This document shows positions 8,993 to 18,263 of a stretch of DNA of 64,000 bases, piece by piece. The notes below the pieces were generated by a model, which did no database searches, had not been told where the DNA came from, and was given only the letters and a program-made list of their open reading frames with translations. The stretch is from Bacteroidota bacterium. GTDB lineage: Bacteria; Bacteroidota; Bacteroidia; Bacteroidales; F082. Numbering within the stretch: the first letter of the stretch is position 1; each line of letters opens with the position of its first letter. The stretch covers positions 1 to 64,000 of the forward strand of contig WOUZ01000008.1 of NCBI GenBank assembly GCA_009773165.1, in the 5' to 3' direction. Position numbers and translations under genes: made by a program.

Positions 8993-10101
8993 AACAACCC
9001 CTTTGTCGTAGGTAAATCTGTCGCGAAGCTATTTCGTTGAACAGCCATCCTTACGGCACGGGCAAAGGCTTTAAACACAGCCTCAATTCCGTGATGCGCG
9101 TTTTTTGCTTTCACTTTTATGTGAAGATTTATGCGGGCATGTTCCGCAAAGGATCTGAAAAAATGTTCGAAAAGCGAGACAGGAATATCTGCGACTGTTG
9201 TTTCAGGACATTTAAAACTCCATTTAAAATAGCTCCTTCCACCAAAATCAACTGCTACTTTTGCCAAAGATTCGTCCATAGGTAATTCAAAGCCATAGCG
9301 ATTCAATCCAATTTTCATTGTTGTTGCCTCATAAAATGCCTGACCAAGTAAAATTCCACAATCCTCGATTGTGTGATGGCTATCAATTTGCAAATCGCCT
9401 TTGGCATTCAGGAACAAATCCATATTGCCATGGCGTATCAGTTGTTCGAGCATATGATCAAAAAACGGAATTCCTGTCCCTACTTTGCCAACACCTTTTC
9501 CATCAAGATTTAAGAAAAGACTGATCTGTGTTTCAGATGTAGTTCGCTTACATATGACCTTACGATCAATGCCACGTAAAAAATTGTAGATTGTTTCCCA
9601 GGAATCAGTAACCAACTCAATCACTGAATTATATGACCCAGTTTCCTTTGTTTCTGAATTAAATAAAATTGCTTTGCAGCCGATGTTTTTCGCGAATTCA
9701 ACATCAGTGATACGATCACCTATGACAAATGAATTTGCCAAATCATAGTTACCGTTCAAGTATTTGGAAACCATGGCAGTGCCAGGCTTGCGTGTTGGAA
9801 GATTCTGCTCCGGAAAACTTCGATCGATAAAAACAGCATCAAAAGTAATTCCTTCATTTTCGAATACTTTCATCATGAAATTTTGTATTGGCCAAAAGTC
9901 ACTTTCAGGAAATGATGCGGTACCCAATCCATCTTGATTGGTCACCATCACAAATTCGTAATCCATTTCCTTTCGTATCTTCAAAAGAAAGGTAATCACC
10001 TGTTTTATGAAAATTAGTTCTCCAAAATTATCGACCTGAAAAGTATCCTGTGGTTCGGAAATTAATGTTCCGTCTCTATCAATAAATAAGACTTTTTTCA
10101 T
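8989..10101 (-). CDS. hisB: bifunctional histidinol-phosphatase / imidazoleglycerol-phosphate dehydratase
   Basis: Catalyses steps 6 and 8. The N-terminal HAD phosphatase domain (about 1-165) has the nucleophile motif FIDRDGTL and the DxxxA-type IGDRITDVEFAKN. The C-terminal dehydratase (about 175-370) has the metal-binding repeats DSHHTIEDCGILLG and KNAHHGIEAVFKAFARA. The fusion, as in enterobacteria, means no separate hisN gene is needed. The 370-aa length is typical. Overlaps of 4 nt on both sides place it firmly in the operon. Confidence 0.96.
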   Translation of the reverse strand: MKKVLFIDRDGTLISEPQDTFQVDNFGELIFIKQVITFLLKIRKEMDYEFVMVTNQDGLGTASFPESDFWPIQNFMMKVFENEGITFDAVFIDRSFPEQNLPTRKPGTAMVSKYLNGNYDLANSFVIGDRITDVEFAKNIGCKAILFNSETKETGSYNSVIELVTDSWETIYNFLRGIDRKVICKRTTSETQISLFLNLDGKGVGKVGTGIPFFDHMLEQLIRHGNMDLFLNAKGDLQIDSHHTIEDCGILLGQAFYEATTMKIGLNRYGFELPMDESLAKVAVDFGGRSYFKWSFKCPETTVADIPVSLFEHFFRSFAEHARINLHIKVKAKNAHHGIEAVFKAFARAVRMAVQRNSFATDLPTTKGLL

Positions 10102-11123
10102 TTGTTGTAGTCATTTAAGTGTTTCATTAGTAGTTTGTTATCATTATTAGTCCCAATGGTTATCCGCAAGCAATTATCAAGACCAGTGCAAGAAGATCTG
10201 TTTCTAACAATGATGCCTTTGCCGGAGAGGTAGTTATAAATTCGTTCAGCATCTGTTACTTTCACAAGAAGAAAATTTGCTTCAGACCGAAATACCTTCA
10301 CCACAAAAGGCAGTTTTTGCAGATTGAGAAATAACTTTTCACGTTCGTTGATTGTTTTACGAATTTGTAAATCAACTTTACTTCTCTTGCTGATTTGTTT
10401 CATCAATGCATTAGCAGAAAGGTTGTTGATGTTATAAGGCAGCTTCACTTTATTGAGGATTGAAACCAGCTCAGACGAGGTAAGAGCAATACCGATTCTG
10501 GCAGAAGCCATTGACCAGGCCTTTGAAAAAGTTTGCATTATGACAAGGCGTGGAAAAGTGCTTAAAAAACCCTTAAAGCCCTCACTTTCGGAATAATCAC
10601 TATAGGCTTCATCAATAACCACCACTCCATCAAATGTTTCCAACAACGAAAGCACGCGAGTGGCATCCATTTTATTGCCGGTAGGATTGTTTGGAGAACA
10701 AAGAAAAATCAGCTTTACATCCTTCCAATGTGCAGCTATGCCTTCAAGATGCGGTTGAAACTCATCATCCAGCTGAACCTCTTTCACCCGAATATTGTGG
10801 GCACGTGCCGAAACGGCATACATGCCATAAGTTGGAGGAAGCACCATGATTGAATTCTTCCCTGGTTCACAAAAAACGCGAATGAGCAAATCAATTATTT
10901 CATCACTGCCATTTCCAATAAAAACCTGGCTTTCATCCATTTGCTTAAGCTCTGCTATCGCTTTTCTCAGTTCCTTTTGGAGTGGATCAGGGTATCGGTT
11001 ATAAGGCCACTTATAAGGGTTTTCATTGGCATCAAGAAAAACACCATGAACTGCCTTACTCTCATCTCTTGCTGTAGAGTAGGGTACGATACCATGTAAA
11101 TGGGGTCGGATTAAATTTCTCAT
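10098..11123 (-). CDS. hisC: histidinol-phosphate aminotransferase
   Basis: PLP-dependent fold-type I aminotransferase converting imidazole-acetol phosphate to histidinol phosphate. Seen: FLDANENPYKWPYNRYPDP, FIGNGSDEIIDLL, FLCSPNNPTGN, VVIDEAYSDYSE and the PLP-lysine motif QTFSKAWSMASARIG; the C-terminal RNRSSCTGLDNCLRITIG carries the phosphate-binding arginines. It is 341 aa and overlaps both neighbours by 4 nt. Confidence 0.96.
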   Translation of the reverse strand: MRNLIRPHLHGIVPYSTARDESKAVHGVFLDANENPYKWPYNRYPDPLQKELRKAIAELKQMDESQVFIGNGSDEIIDLLIRVFCEPGKNSIMVLPPTYGMYAVSARAHNIRVKEVQLDDEFQPHLEGIAAHWKDVKLIFLCSPNNPTGNKMDATRVLSLLETFDGVVVIDEAYSDYSESEGFKGFLSTFPRLVIMQTFSKAWSMASARIGIALTSSELVSILNKVKLPYNINNLSANALMKQISKRSKVDLQIRKTINEREKLFLNLQKLPFVVKVFRSEANFLLVKVTDAERIYNYLSGKGIIVRNRSSCTGLDNCLRITIGTNNDNKLLMKHLNDYNK

Positions 11124-12427
11124 GATCCTTTTGTCAAAATTTTATTTAAATATTTCACTCTCAATGCGACTGCATTTTTGTGTCCATCCAACTGTTCTGT
11201 TTTGGCCATTTCTTCAATAGTTGGCGCAAGTGAAAGCAGGCCTTCTGCTGTAAGCTCCTGAAATGTAATCGTTTTCATAAAACTCTCAGTTGTTATACCA
11301 CTTGATGAACGCGCAAAACCACCGGTAGGAAGCGTGTGGTTGGTCCCCGACGCATAATCACCGGCACTCTCCGGACTGTAATTCCCAATAAAAACTGAGC
11401 CTGCATTCATTACTTTAAGCGCCCATCCTTTGGCATTCTCAACAGCAAGAATCAAATGTTCGGGGCTGTAGTTATTTGAAAATTCCAACGCAGTTTCAAT
11501 GTCTTTTAGAATGATGATTCTGCTATTTGTCAGAGCTTTGGATGCGATTTCTGCTCTTGGAAGTTCCATGAGCTGTTTTATCACCTCTTTTTTAACGGAA
11601 TCAGCCATTGTAATGGAATCAGTGAGTAACAGCACCTGACTATCTGAGCCATGTTCTGCTTGTGAAAGCAGATCGGATGCTACGAAAGCCGGAACAGCTG
11701 TTTCATCAGCAATTACAAGTAATTCCGAAGGACCGGCAATCATGTCAATAGAACAAAAATAGTTTGATGCCATGACTTTTGCCGCAGTAACAAATTGATT
11801 TCCTGGTCCATAAATTTTATCAACTGCAGGTATTGATGCTGTTCCTATAGCCATCGCAGCAATGGCCTGAGCGCCGCCAATCTGAAAAACCTGAGTGATG
11901 CCACAAATTTTTGCTGCGTATCTTATTACTTCAGGCAGTACGCCATCAGCTGAGGGTGGACTGCACAAGATGATCTCCTTGCATCCTGCCAGTTTTGCCG
12001 GAATGGCTAGCATAAGAACGGTCGAAAACAAAGGAGCAGAACCCCCGGGAATATAAAGTCCTACACGGTTTATCGGAACTCGTCTTCGCTGACATCTGAC
12101 ACCAGGCATAGTTTCAATCACCTCATCTTCAACCATTTTCAAGGTATGAAAACGCGTTATTGTTCCAATGGCTGTATCAATAGCTGATTTAAGCGAGGCA
12201 CTCAACCCATCGCCGGATTTCAGCATTTCATCATCTGAAACCTTAAACTGCGCTGGGACGTTACCGTCAAATCGCTGTGAGTAAGTGCATAAAGCTTCAT
12301 CACCTTTTGCTTCAACTTCAGTGAAAATCTCTTTCATCAACGCATCCAGGTAACCGTAATCTAAATGCGGCCTGCTGACTAATTTTTGCCAATCCTCTTT
12401 CTCCGGATAAAAAACACTTGTTAACAT
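11120..12427 (-). CDS. hisD: histidinol dehydrogenase
   Basis: Zn-dependent, NAD-linked enzyme performing the last two oxidations to L-histidine. Family motifs: RVPINRVGLYIPGGSAPLFST, KIYGPGNQFVTAAK, SIDMIAGPSELLVIAD, LLSQAEHGSDSQ and the C-terminal PTGGFARSSSGI. At 435 aa it is full length. It lies 29 nt after hisG and overlaps hisC by 4 nt. Confidence 0.97.
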   Translation of the reverse strand: MLTSVFYPEKEDWQKLVSRPHLDYGYLDALMKEIFTEVEAKGDEALCTYSQRFDGNVPAQFKVSDDEMLKSGDGLSASLKSAIDTAIGTITRFHTLKMVEDEVIETMPGVRCQRRRVPINRVGLYIPGGSAPLFSTVLMLAIPAKLAGCKEIILCSPPSADGVLPEVIRYAAKICGITQVFQIGGAQAIAAMAIGTASIPAVDKIYGPGNQFVTAAKVMASNYFCSIDMIAGPSELLVIADETAVPAFVASDLLSQAEHGSDSQVLLLTDSITMADSVKKEVIKQLMELPRAEIASKALTNSRIIILKDIETALEFSNNYSPEHLILAVENAKGWALKVMNAGSVFIGNYSPESAGDYASGTNHTLPTGGFARSSSGITTESFMKTITFQELTAEGLLSLAPTIEEMAKTEQLDGHKNAVALRVKYLNKILTKGS

Positions 12428-12456
12428 GATATCGCTGTTATTTCTTAATAAACTAA

Positions 12457-13314
12457 TTAATAAACCATTTTCTCGATTGGAACAATCAGAATACCTTCAG
12501 CTCCTTCAGCTTTCAGTGCATCAATTACATTCCAAAAATCATTTTCCTGAATCACGGAATGGAGAGAAACCCAGTTTTTATCTACCAATGGAATAATTGA
12601 CGGACTTTTCATCCCAGGCAGGATGGCGTTCATTCTATCAATTTTATCCACAGGGCAGTTGAGCAATACATATTTATAATTACGGGCATTCAACACTGAT
12701 TGGATGCGAAACTGAAGCTGTTGAATCAGCTTTTTTACTTTAGTATCAACTGTTTCGCCCTGAATCAAAACTGCTTCTGAACGCATTAATACAGCCACTT
12801 CCTTTAACCCATTTGAGAAAAGCGTATTTCCGGAGCTAACCAGATCGCAAACTGCATCAGCCAGGCCCAAAGCCGGTGAAATCTCTACCGAGCCACTTAT
12901 CAGATGCAAGGAGGCTTTCACGTTGTTTGCAGCCATAAAAGCATCAGTGGCTTTGGGGTACGATGTTGCTATTTGCTTGCCCTGAAGCCAATTAACATCA
13001 TCAAAATCAACCTCTTTGGGCACGGCCAATGCCAGCCGGCATCGTGAAAAGCCTAACTTCTCAAGAATTATGACTTTTGAATCTGACTCAACCAAAACAT
13101 TTTCACCAACAATACCCAGGTGCACCACTCCATCCTCAACATAATGAGGTATATCAGAATTTCGAAGAAATACGACTTCAAGGTCAAAACCATTAGCCCG
13201 GGCTTTTAGTTTATCACCTCCATTTTCTACTGAAATACCACAGTCTTTCAGTAACTTAAGCGACCCCTCATTGAGGCGGCCCGATTTTTGAATTGCAATT
13301 TTTAAGAGTGTCAT
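12457..13314 (-). CDS. hisG: ATP phosphoribosyltransferase, long form
   Basis: First and committed step of histidine synthesis. The 285-aa length and the C-terminal extension (about 210-285, ending ...EGAEGILIVPIEKMVY) identify the long HisG_L form with a regulatory ACT-like domain, expected to be feedback-inhibited by histidine without HisZ. The catalytic region contains IAIQKSGRLNEGS and the PRPP-binding ...VSSGNTLFSNGL. It is the first structural gene after the attenuator, so expression is likely controlled by transcription attenuation as well as by feedback on the enzyme. Confidence 0.96.
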   Translation of the reverse strand: MTLLKIAIQKSGRLNEGSLKLLKDCGISVENGGDKLKARANGFDLEVVFLRNSDIPHYVEDGVVHLGIVGENVLVESDSKVIILEKLGFSRCRLALAVPKEVDFDDVNWLQGKQIATSYPKATDAFMAANNVKASLHLISGSVEISPALGLADAVCDLVSSGNTLFSNGLKEVAVLMRSEAVLIQGETVDTKVKKLIQQLQFRIQSVLNARNYKYVLLNCPVDKIDRMNAILPGMKSPSIIPLVDKNWVSLHSVIQENDFWNVIDALKAEGAEGILIVPIEKMVY

Positions 13315-13326
13315 AGTTTTTGAGTT

Positions 13327-13366
13327 AAAAAAAAATCCCGCCTGATAAAAAATCAGGCGGGATTTT
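13327..13366 (-). terminator. his operon attenuator hairpin
   Basis: On the minus strand, a 13-bp perfect stem (AATCCCGCCTGAT / ATCAGGCGGGATT, arms 13352-13364 and 13334-13346) with a T-rich loop is followed by nine T (13327-13335). It sits between the His-rich leader peptide and hisG, so it is an attenuator rather than an end-of-operon terminator. The CCTGAT of its 5' arm can also pair with GTCAGGT inside the leader ORF (about 13412-13418), giving a possible antiterminator. Confidence 0.9.
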
Positions 13367-13385
13367 GAGTGTTATAAAATTATCT

Positions 13386-13463
13386 TTAAATAGACCAACA
13401 CACAAGCATATCACCTGACAGGTAATCACGATGATGATGCAAATGTTGTTGTCTGAAATTCAT
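13386..13463 (-). CDS. hisL: histidine operon leader peptide
   Basis: A 25-codon ORF: ATG at 13461-13463, TAA at 13386-13388, with an in-frame stop just upstream. The product begins MNFRQQHLHHHRDYLSG and ends LVCWSI. Four of residues 7-11 are histidine (H-L-H-H-H). This is the expected ribosome-stalling leader of a histidine attenuator: when charged tRNA-His is scarce the ribosome pauses at residues 7-11 and the downstream hairpin at 13327-13366 should fail to form. It is too short for normal gene callers. Its promoter was not clearly identified; AATCTTTG near 13561 is one mismatch from the -7 consensus. Confidence 0.88.
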   Translation of the reverse strand: MNFRQQHLHHHRDYLSGDMLVCWSI

Positions 13464-13570
13464 TCGTGTGAGTATTTATTTCTTGAATGTTTTAATCACT
13501 AATGCTAAGTAAACAGTTGTCGGGTGAAAATGTTTAATAACTCTGGATTTATTCAATAACAAAGATTGAT

Positions 13571-14086
13571 TTATTTAAGATTAAGTTTGGTTTTAACGAG
13601 TTTGGTAACATCGTCAGCACCTGCTCCAACATGCAATAATACGCCTGTTGCAGAATCAATGATATATGTATAGCCATTTTCCTTGCCAACATCTTCGATT
13701 GCCTTCTTAACTTTGTCGATGACAGGAGTTAATAATTCAACGCGTTTTTCGCCAAATTCAGCATCGGCATTTTGTTGAAAATCCTGGATACGAGTCTGTA
13801 GGTCAGTGATTTCTTTCTCTTTTGATTGTTTAATCAGGTTTGACATTGTAGCCAGATTATTTTGATAATCAGTGATTTTTGTCTGATATTCAGTCATCAT
13901 GGCACGTAGTTCTGTTTCAAGCTGAGCTTCAAAATCCTTTAGCTGATTTTCAACAACAAGCTTCTCAGGCATAATGCTCATGATTTCATTCGAATCAATA
14001 TGACCAATTTTAAGTGTTTGAGCCTGCGTAGTACCAAGGAAAGCTACAAAAGCTAATAGCAAAAAGGCGCGGGTTAAAGTTTTCAT
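13571..14086 (-). CDS. OmpH/Skp-family periplasmic chaperone (second copy)
   Basis: Periplasmic holdase of the Skp family, expected to escort outer-membrane proteins to BamA. It has a signal peptide (1-22, FLGTTQA-Q), a beta-strand start (LKIGHIDSNEIMSIMPE), a long charged coiled coil (about 50-125) and a C-terminal strand region with YTYIIDSATGVLLH. At 171 aa it is typical. A terminator and a separate -7 box lie between it and the first Skp gene, so it can be transcribed independently of the bamA operon. Confidence 0.88.
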   Translation of the reverse strand: MKTLTRAFLLLAFVAFLGTTQAQTLKIGHIDSNEIMSIMPEKLVVENQLKDFEAQLETELRAMMTEYQTKITDYQNNLATMSNLIKQSKEKEITDLQTRIQDFQQNADAEFGEKRVELLTPVIDKVKKAIEDVGKENGYTYIIDSATGVLLHVGAGADDVTKLVKTKLNLK

Positions 14087-14120
14087 TTTCTGATAAATAA
14101 GTTTATTTATAAATTGAACG

Positions 14121-14128
14121 CAAAAGTA
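14121..14128 (-). promoter_or_regulatory. -7 box for the second skp gene
   Basis: TACTTTTG on the minus strand fits TAnnTTTG, 35 nt upstream of the start codon and downstream of the terminator that ends the preceding gene. No clear -33 box. Confidence 0.5.
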
Positions 14129-14149
14129 GTAATTTTTTTATTTCAGGTT

Positions 14150-14177
14150 GTAAAAAATAAACCTCAGCAAGTGAGGC
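14150..14177 (-). terminator. intrinsic terminator after the first skp gene
   Basis: CCTCA-CTTGC-TGAGG stem (14162-14176) followed by TTTATTTTTT on the minus strand. It should end the DUF6089-uppS-bamA-skp transcript. Confidence 0.75.
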
Positions 14178-14199
14178 TTAACAAGCTTTAACCTATCGG

Positions 14200-14763
14200 T
14201 TACTTACGATCTTCTTTTCTCACAGTTTGCATTACAGTTCCCACCTGATCAAGCACTTCGTCGCTTATATCAAGACGTGGATTGGCATAAAGCATGGTTG
14301 CACCGGCAGCCTTATCAAAGATAAAGGAGTAGTTTTTTGTCTCAGCTATTTCCTGCATAGCGTTGTAGATTTTTTCCTGTATTGGCTGAACGAGTTCGTT
14401 TCTCTTCTTGAAGAGCTCCCCTTCCGAACCGAAGTACTTTATCTGCAAATCCTTTGCTTCCTTCTCTTTCTTCAGGATATCATCTTCCCGCTTCTTCTTC
14501 AAATCCTGTGGAAGCAGCACAGCTTCAGCCTGATAGGAGCGATACATTTCTTCAACTTTATCATAAATAGCCTTAATTTCCTTTTCCCATTTCTCTGACA
14601 AAGCATTCATTTCTTCCTGGGCATCATTGTACTCGGGAATATTTTTTAGGATGTATTCAGTATCAACGTAAGCAAATTTTTGATTTTGAAGCTGAGCGAA
14701 TCCGCTGATCGAGATCAAAGTAAGCAGAAGTACTAAAACAAAAGGTGTTTTCATAGTGTTCAT
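14200..14763 (-). CDS. OmpH/Skp-family periplasmic chaperone (first copy)
   Basis: Same family as the next gene downstream. Signal peptide (1-23, ending GFA-Q), then FAYVDTEYILKNIPEYNDAQ, a long coiled coil rich in Lys/Glu (about 45-130), and YSFIFDKAAGATMLYANP near the C-terminus. It lies about 60 nt after bamA on the same strand, the usual bamA-skp linkage. Two ATGs (14763 and 14754) are both compatible with the signal peptide. The two tandem copies are clearly diverged from each other. Confidence 0.88.
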   Translation of the reverse strand: MNTMKTPFVLVLLLTLISISGFAQLQNQKFAYVDTEYILKNIPEYNDAQEEMNALSEKWEKEIKAIYDKVEEMYRSYQAEAVLLPQDLKKKREDDILKKEKEAKDLQIKYFGSEGELFKKRNELVQPIQEKIYNAMQEIAETKNYSFIFDKAAGATMLYANPRLDISDEVLDQVGTVMQTVRKEDRK

Positions 14764-14823
14764 CGTGAATTATTTTTTAAGATTCATGAAGTGTTTTCTT
14801 TCAAAAAGTCTGCCAAACTTTTT

Positions 14824-17481
14824 TTAGTCAATTGACTGATTGATGGAGAAGTGGAACTGACTTCCATTTGCACTTGGAATACCAGGAATTTCATCAAAGC
14901 CATATCCCCAATCCAGCCCAAGAATACCAAACATTGGTAGAAATACGCGAACACCAAATCCTGCTGATCGCTTAACATCAAATGGGTTAAAGGAATCGAA
15001 ACCTAGCCATGAGTTACCTGCTTCGATGAAACCAAGTCCATAAATGGTGGCACTTGGATTAAGTGAGAAGGGATATCTGAGCTCAAGGGTGTACTTTGCA
15101 AAAATATTTCCTCCAATATTTTTATCTTCATAGTAATAAGGAGTTATCGTTTCATTACCATAGCCTCTCATCCCTATAATTTCTCTTCCATCCAGGTTAT
15201 TGTATCCTGAAAGTCCATCACCACCAAGGTAGAAACGTTGAAATGGTGTAACACCAATATCACTGTTATAATAGCCAAGGAATCCAAATTTCAATCGGGT
15301 AGCAAGAACCAGTTTGTTAACTGTTTCTACGTACCAGGATGTATTGAGCTTCCATTTATAAAACTCAACCATCTTGTACTTGTCATTTTCACTCAAGGTT
15401 GTGTAATCCTTGGTACTGAACAACGAATAAGGAGGGGTTAACTCTGCCGATAGCGAGAAATCAGATCCTGAGCGTGGGAAGATAGGCTGACTGATTGAGT
15501 TTCTTCCAAATACAATGTTGTAGCTAAACACATTAAAAGATCCGGTTCCTGTTCCAACTTTAAAAATCGATGAATAGTTCTTTAGGTCGTATCTCATTAA
15601 GTTAAGACCTTGATATAATGTGAAATAGTCATCTGGCCATGTCAATCGTTGGCCAATACCCACCGTTAAACCGTTGATTACAAAAGAAGCCCTGTTGGTG
15701 TCGGAGCGCGCCAGTCCGTTAGAATAAAGTGAATGGTAAAGCGAAACAGTTAAAGAGGTAGGTTTTTTACCTCCGAGCCATGGTTCGGTAAAACTGGCAC
15801 TATAGTTCATGTATCCTTTTCCGTAGGTCTGGAATCTTACCGAAAGTTTTTGACCATCACCGGAAGGCACTGGTCTCCAGGCATCTTTTTTAAATACATT
15901 ACGCAGCGAGAAGTTATTAAATGAGAGACCTAAAGTTCCAATAACACGTCCATAACCCCAACCTCCGGAGAGTTCGATTTGATCGGCTGAAGTTTCTTCC
16001 ACACTATAATCTACATCAACTGTACCATCTGTCATATTTGGCTGAATATCAGGTGCAATTGTTTCGGCATTGAAATAACGTAAATTGGCAAGCTCACGGG
16101 TTGTTCTTATGACAAGTTCTCTGCTAAACATCTGACCTGGTCGTGTACGCAACTCGCGAATTACAACATGATCATTGGTTTTTGTGTTGCCTTTCACACC
16201 TACATTACTGATTCGGGCTTGCTTTCCCTCTCTGATACGAATTTCAAGATCAATGGAGTCGTTCTCAACAAGCACTTCCACAGGCTCAGCACTGAAGAAC
16301 AAATAGCCATCGTCCATATAAAGTGAGCTTACATCAAAGCCATTGGGATTATAGGACAAGTTTGTTTCAAGCAACTCCTTGTTGTATACATCGCCTGGCT
16401 GAACACCCAAGACTGCACTCAGTGTTTTGTCTTCGTACTTTGTATTACCAACCCAGTCGATCTTTCTGTAATAATATTTCTCACCTTCAAAAACTTTAAG
16501 TTTAATGCCAATGTTACTTCCATCAATTTTGTACATCGAATCAGTAACGATTTGCGCATCACGGTAACCTTTCTGATTGTATTTTTTTACAATATTCACA
16601 AGATCTTCTTCCACATTAGCTTCGAGATACTTTGAAGATTTGAAAATACGTAAGCGATAATTATCTGTAAAATAAGTCTCAATCCGTTGTAAGGCGCTGT
16701 ATGGCTTGAGTGTAAAAACATCTTTTGACACATCTGCAACTAACGGACCTAGGGGATTTAAAGGATTAAACACACCTCGTTCTTTGGTTTCCTTCATTGC
16801 AGATTTCACCTGATCGGTACTGAGTGACTCATTGCCTTCAATGATGATTTCCCTGATTTTTACCTTGTCGTTTTTCTTAACCTTTATATTGAGATCGACG
16901 TAATTTTCCCTGCTTCCATCCGGAACTTGCTGAATATCAACCTCGGTATTTAAATAACCCTTTTCAGCAAAATGTTTCTGAATGATCGTACGCGTTTTTA
17001 CAAAAAGGTGATCGTTGGCAATATCACCACGGGCAAGATTTATTTTTGTCCTGATGTCGTCAGCCTCTGTTTTTCGTAAGCCATCAAATGAAAATTTCGA
17101 TACTCTGGGGCGTTCTTTTAAGTCGATCGTTAAGAAAATCAAGCCTCCCTGAATGTTACTTGCCGAAATCCCCACATCTTCGAACAAACCCTGATCCCAA
17201 AGTTTTCGTATAGCTTCGGTTATTTTATCGCCAGGAACTTTAATCTTGTCGCCAACACTAAGGCCTGAAAGCATGATAATTACGTTTTCGTCAAGATATT
17301 TTATCCCATTCACTTTTACTCCGCCAATCTCATAGTCTTTTGGTCTGGAATAATCAAAAGGTGACAAGTCGGAACCAATGGAGATCTGTCCAAACATATC
17401 ATTACTGGAAGCAACAATCCCTGCAAGAATCAAAGCCACATACAACAACTTCCTGATATTCATCCTATTCATTTGAATCAT
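14824..17481 (-). CDS. bamA: outer membrane protein assembly factor BamA
   Basis: Essential outer-membrane beta-barrel insertase. A signal peptide is followed by POTRA repeats (about 40-500; e.g. IGGVKVNGIKYLDENVI, VKIREIIIEGNESLS, ISNVGVKGNTKTNDHVVIRELRTRPGQ) and a C-terminal 16-strand barrel (about 510-885) that contains GGDGLSGYNNLDGREIIGMRGYG and ends near FHFSINQSID. A stretch in POTRA3 (about 230-290, NPLNPLGPLV and following) is longer than in E. coli, which is usual in Bacteroidota. The 885-aa length fits the phylum. The start overlaps the uppS stop by 4 nt. Confidence 0.96.
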   Translation of the reverse strand: MIQMNRMNIRKLLYVALILAGIVASSNDMFGQISIGSDLSPFDYSRPKDYEIGGVKVNGIKYLDENVIIMLSGLSVGDKIKVPGDKITEAIRKLWDQGLFEDVGISASNIQGGLIFLTIDLKERPRVSKFSFDGLRKTEADDIRTKINLARGDIANDHLFVKTRTIIQKHFAEKGYLNTEVDIQQVPDGSRENYVDLNIKVKKNDKVKIREIIIEGNESLSTDQVKSAMKETKERGVFNPLNPLGPLVADVSKDVFTLKPYSALQRIETYFTDNYRLRIFKSSKYLEANVEEDLVNIVKKYNQKGYRDAQIVTDSMYKIDGSNIGIKLKVFEGEKYYYRKIDWVGNTKYEDKTLSAVLGVQPGDVYNKELLETNLSYNPNGFDVSSLYMDDGYLFFSAEPVEVLVENDSIDLEIRIREGKQARISNVGVKGNTKTNDHVVIRELRTRPGQMFSRELVIRTTRELANLRYFNAETIAPDIQPNMTDGTVDVDYSVEETSADQIELSGGWGYGRVIGTLGLSFNNFSLRNVFKKDAWRPVPSGDGQKLSVRFQTYGKGYMNYSASFTEPWLGGKKPTSLTVSLYHSLYSNGLARSDTNRASFVINGLTVGIGQRLTWPDDYFTLYQGLNLMRYDLKNYSSIFKVGTGTGSFNVFSYNIVFGRNSISQPIFPRSGSDFSLSAELTPPYSLFSTKDYTTLSENDKYKMVEFYKWKLNTSWYVETVNKLVLATRLKFGFLGYYNSDIGVTPFQRFYLGGDGLSGYNNLDGREIIGMRGYGNETITPYYYEDKNIGGNIFAKYTLELRYPFSLNPSATIYGLGFIEAGNSWLGFDSFNPFDVKRSAGFGVRVFLPMFGILGLDWGYGFDEIPGIPSANGSQFHFSINQSID

Positions 17482-18251
17482 TTCTGATCTTTTACAATAT
17501 TTATCTGTTCACTTGTTTTGCCAAATCTCCGCTCTCTGTGCTGATAATCAACGATGGCAGCATAAAGATCTTCTTTTCTAAAATCGGGCCAGAGTGTATT
17601 TGTGAAGTATAATTCGGAATAAGCAATCTGCCAAAGCATAAAATTACTGATCCGGAATTCACCACTGGTACGTATAAGTAATTCAGGGTCAGGCATCCCA
17701 CCGGTATTTAAAAGTCCTTCAATACATTGTGCATCAACCATTTCAGGGGTGCACTCGCCTTTAACAATCTTATCAGCCAGCTTTTTAACTGCCTGAACGA
17801 TCTCCCAACGACTCGAATAACTCAAAGCAAGTGTGAGTGTCATTCTGTCGTTATGCTTTGTTTCTTCAATAGCTTTCATCAGATGCTTCCTATTTATAGC
17901 TGGAAGACTATCCAAATCGCCAATCGCATTGAGTCTGATATTATTCTTATTCAGCGTTGAAATTTCATTATTGATAGTTTGCAACAACAGCTGCATCAGC
18001 GCATTAACTTCAATTTTTGGCCGGTTCCAATTCTCTGTTGAAAAAGCATAAAGAGTCAGATATGAAACACCAAGTTCGGCAGCGGCTTCAGCAGACTCCC
18101 TTACGGCAGTAACACCATTCTTATGTCCAAATACACGGTGTTGCCCGTGCTGTTTGGCCCACCGTCCATTTCCATCCATTATGATGGCGATGTGTTTCGG
18201 CAGTTGCCCGGTATTTATCTGATCTTTCAAACTCATCTTCTTGATGCTCAA
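17478..18251 (-). CDS. uppS: isoprenyl transferase (undecaprenyl diphosphate synthase)
   Basis: Cis-prenyltransferase making C55-PP, the lipid carrier for peptidoglycan and other envelope polymers. Signature motifs: HIAIIMDGNGRWAKQHG with the catalytic Asp, GHKNGVTAVRE, LYAFSTENWNRP, and PDPELLIRTSGEFRISNFMLWQIAYSELYF. The 257-aa length is normal. It lies between the DUF6089 barrel gene and bamA, an envelope-biogenesis grouping common in Bacteroidota. Confidence 0.97.
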   Translation of the reverse strand: MSIKKMSLKDQINTGQLPKHIAIIMDGNGRWAKQHGQHRVFGHKNGVTAVRESAEAAAELGVSYLTLYAFSTENWNRPKIEVNALMQLLLQTINNEISTLNKNNIRLNAIGDLDSLPAINRKHLMKAIEETKHNDRMTLTLALSYSSRWEIVQAVKKLADKIVKGECTPEMVDAQCIEGLLNTGGMPDPELLIRTSGEFRISNFMLWQIAYSELYFTNTLWPDFRKEDLYAAIVDYQHRERRFGKTSEQINIVKDQK

Positions 18252-18263
18252 TAATGTAGGTTG

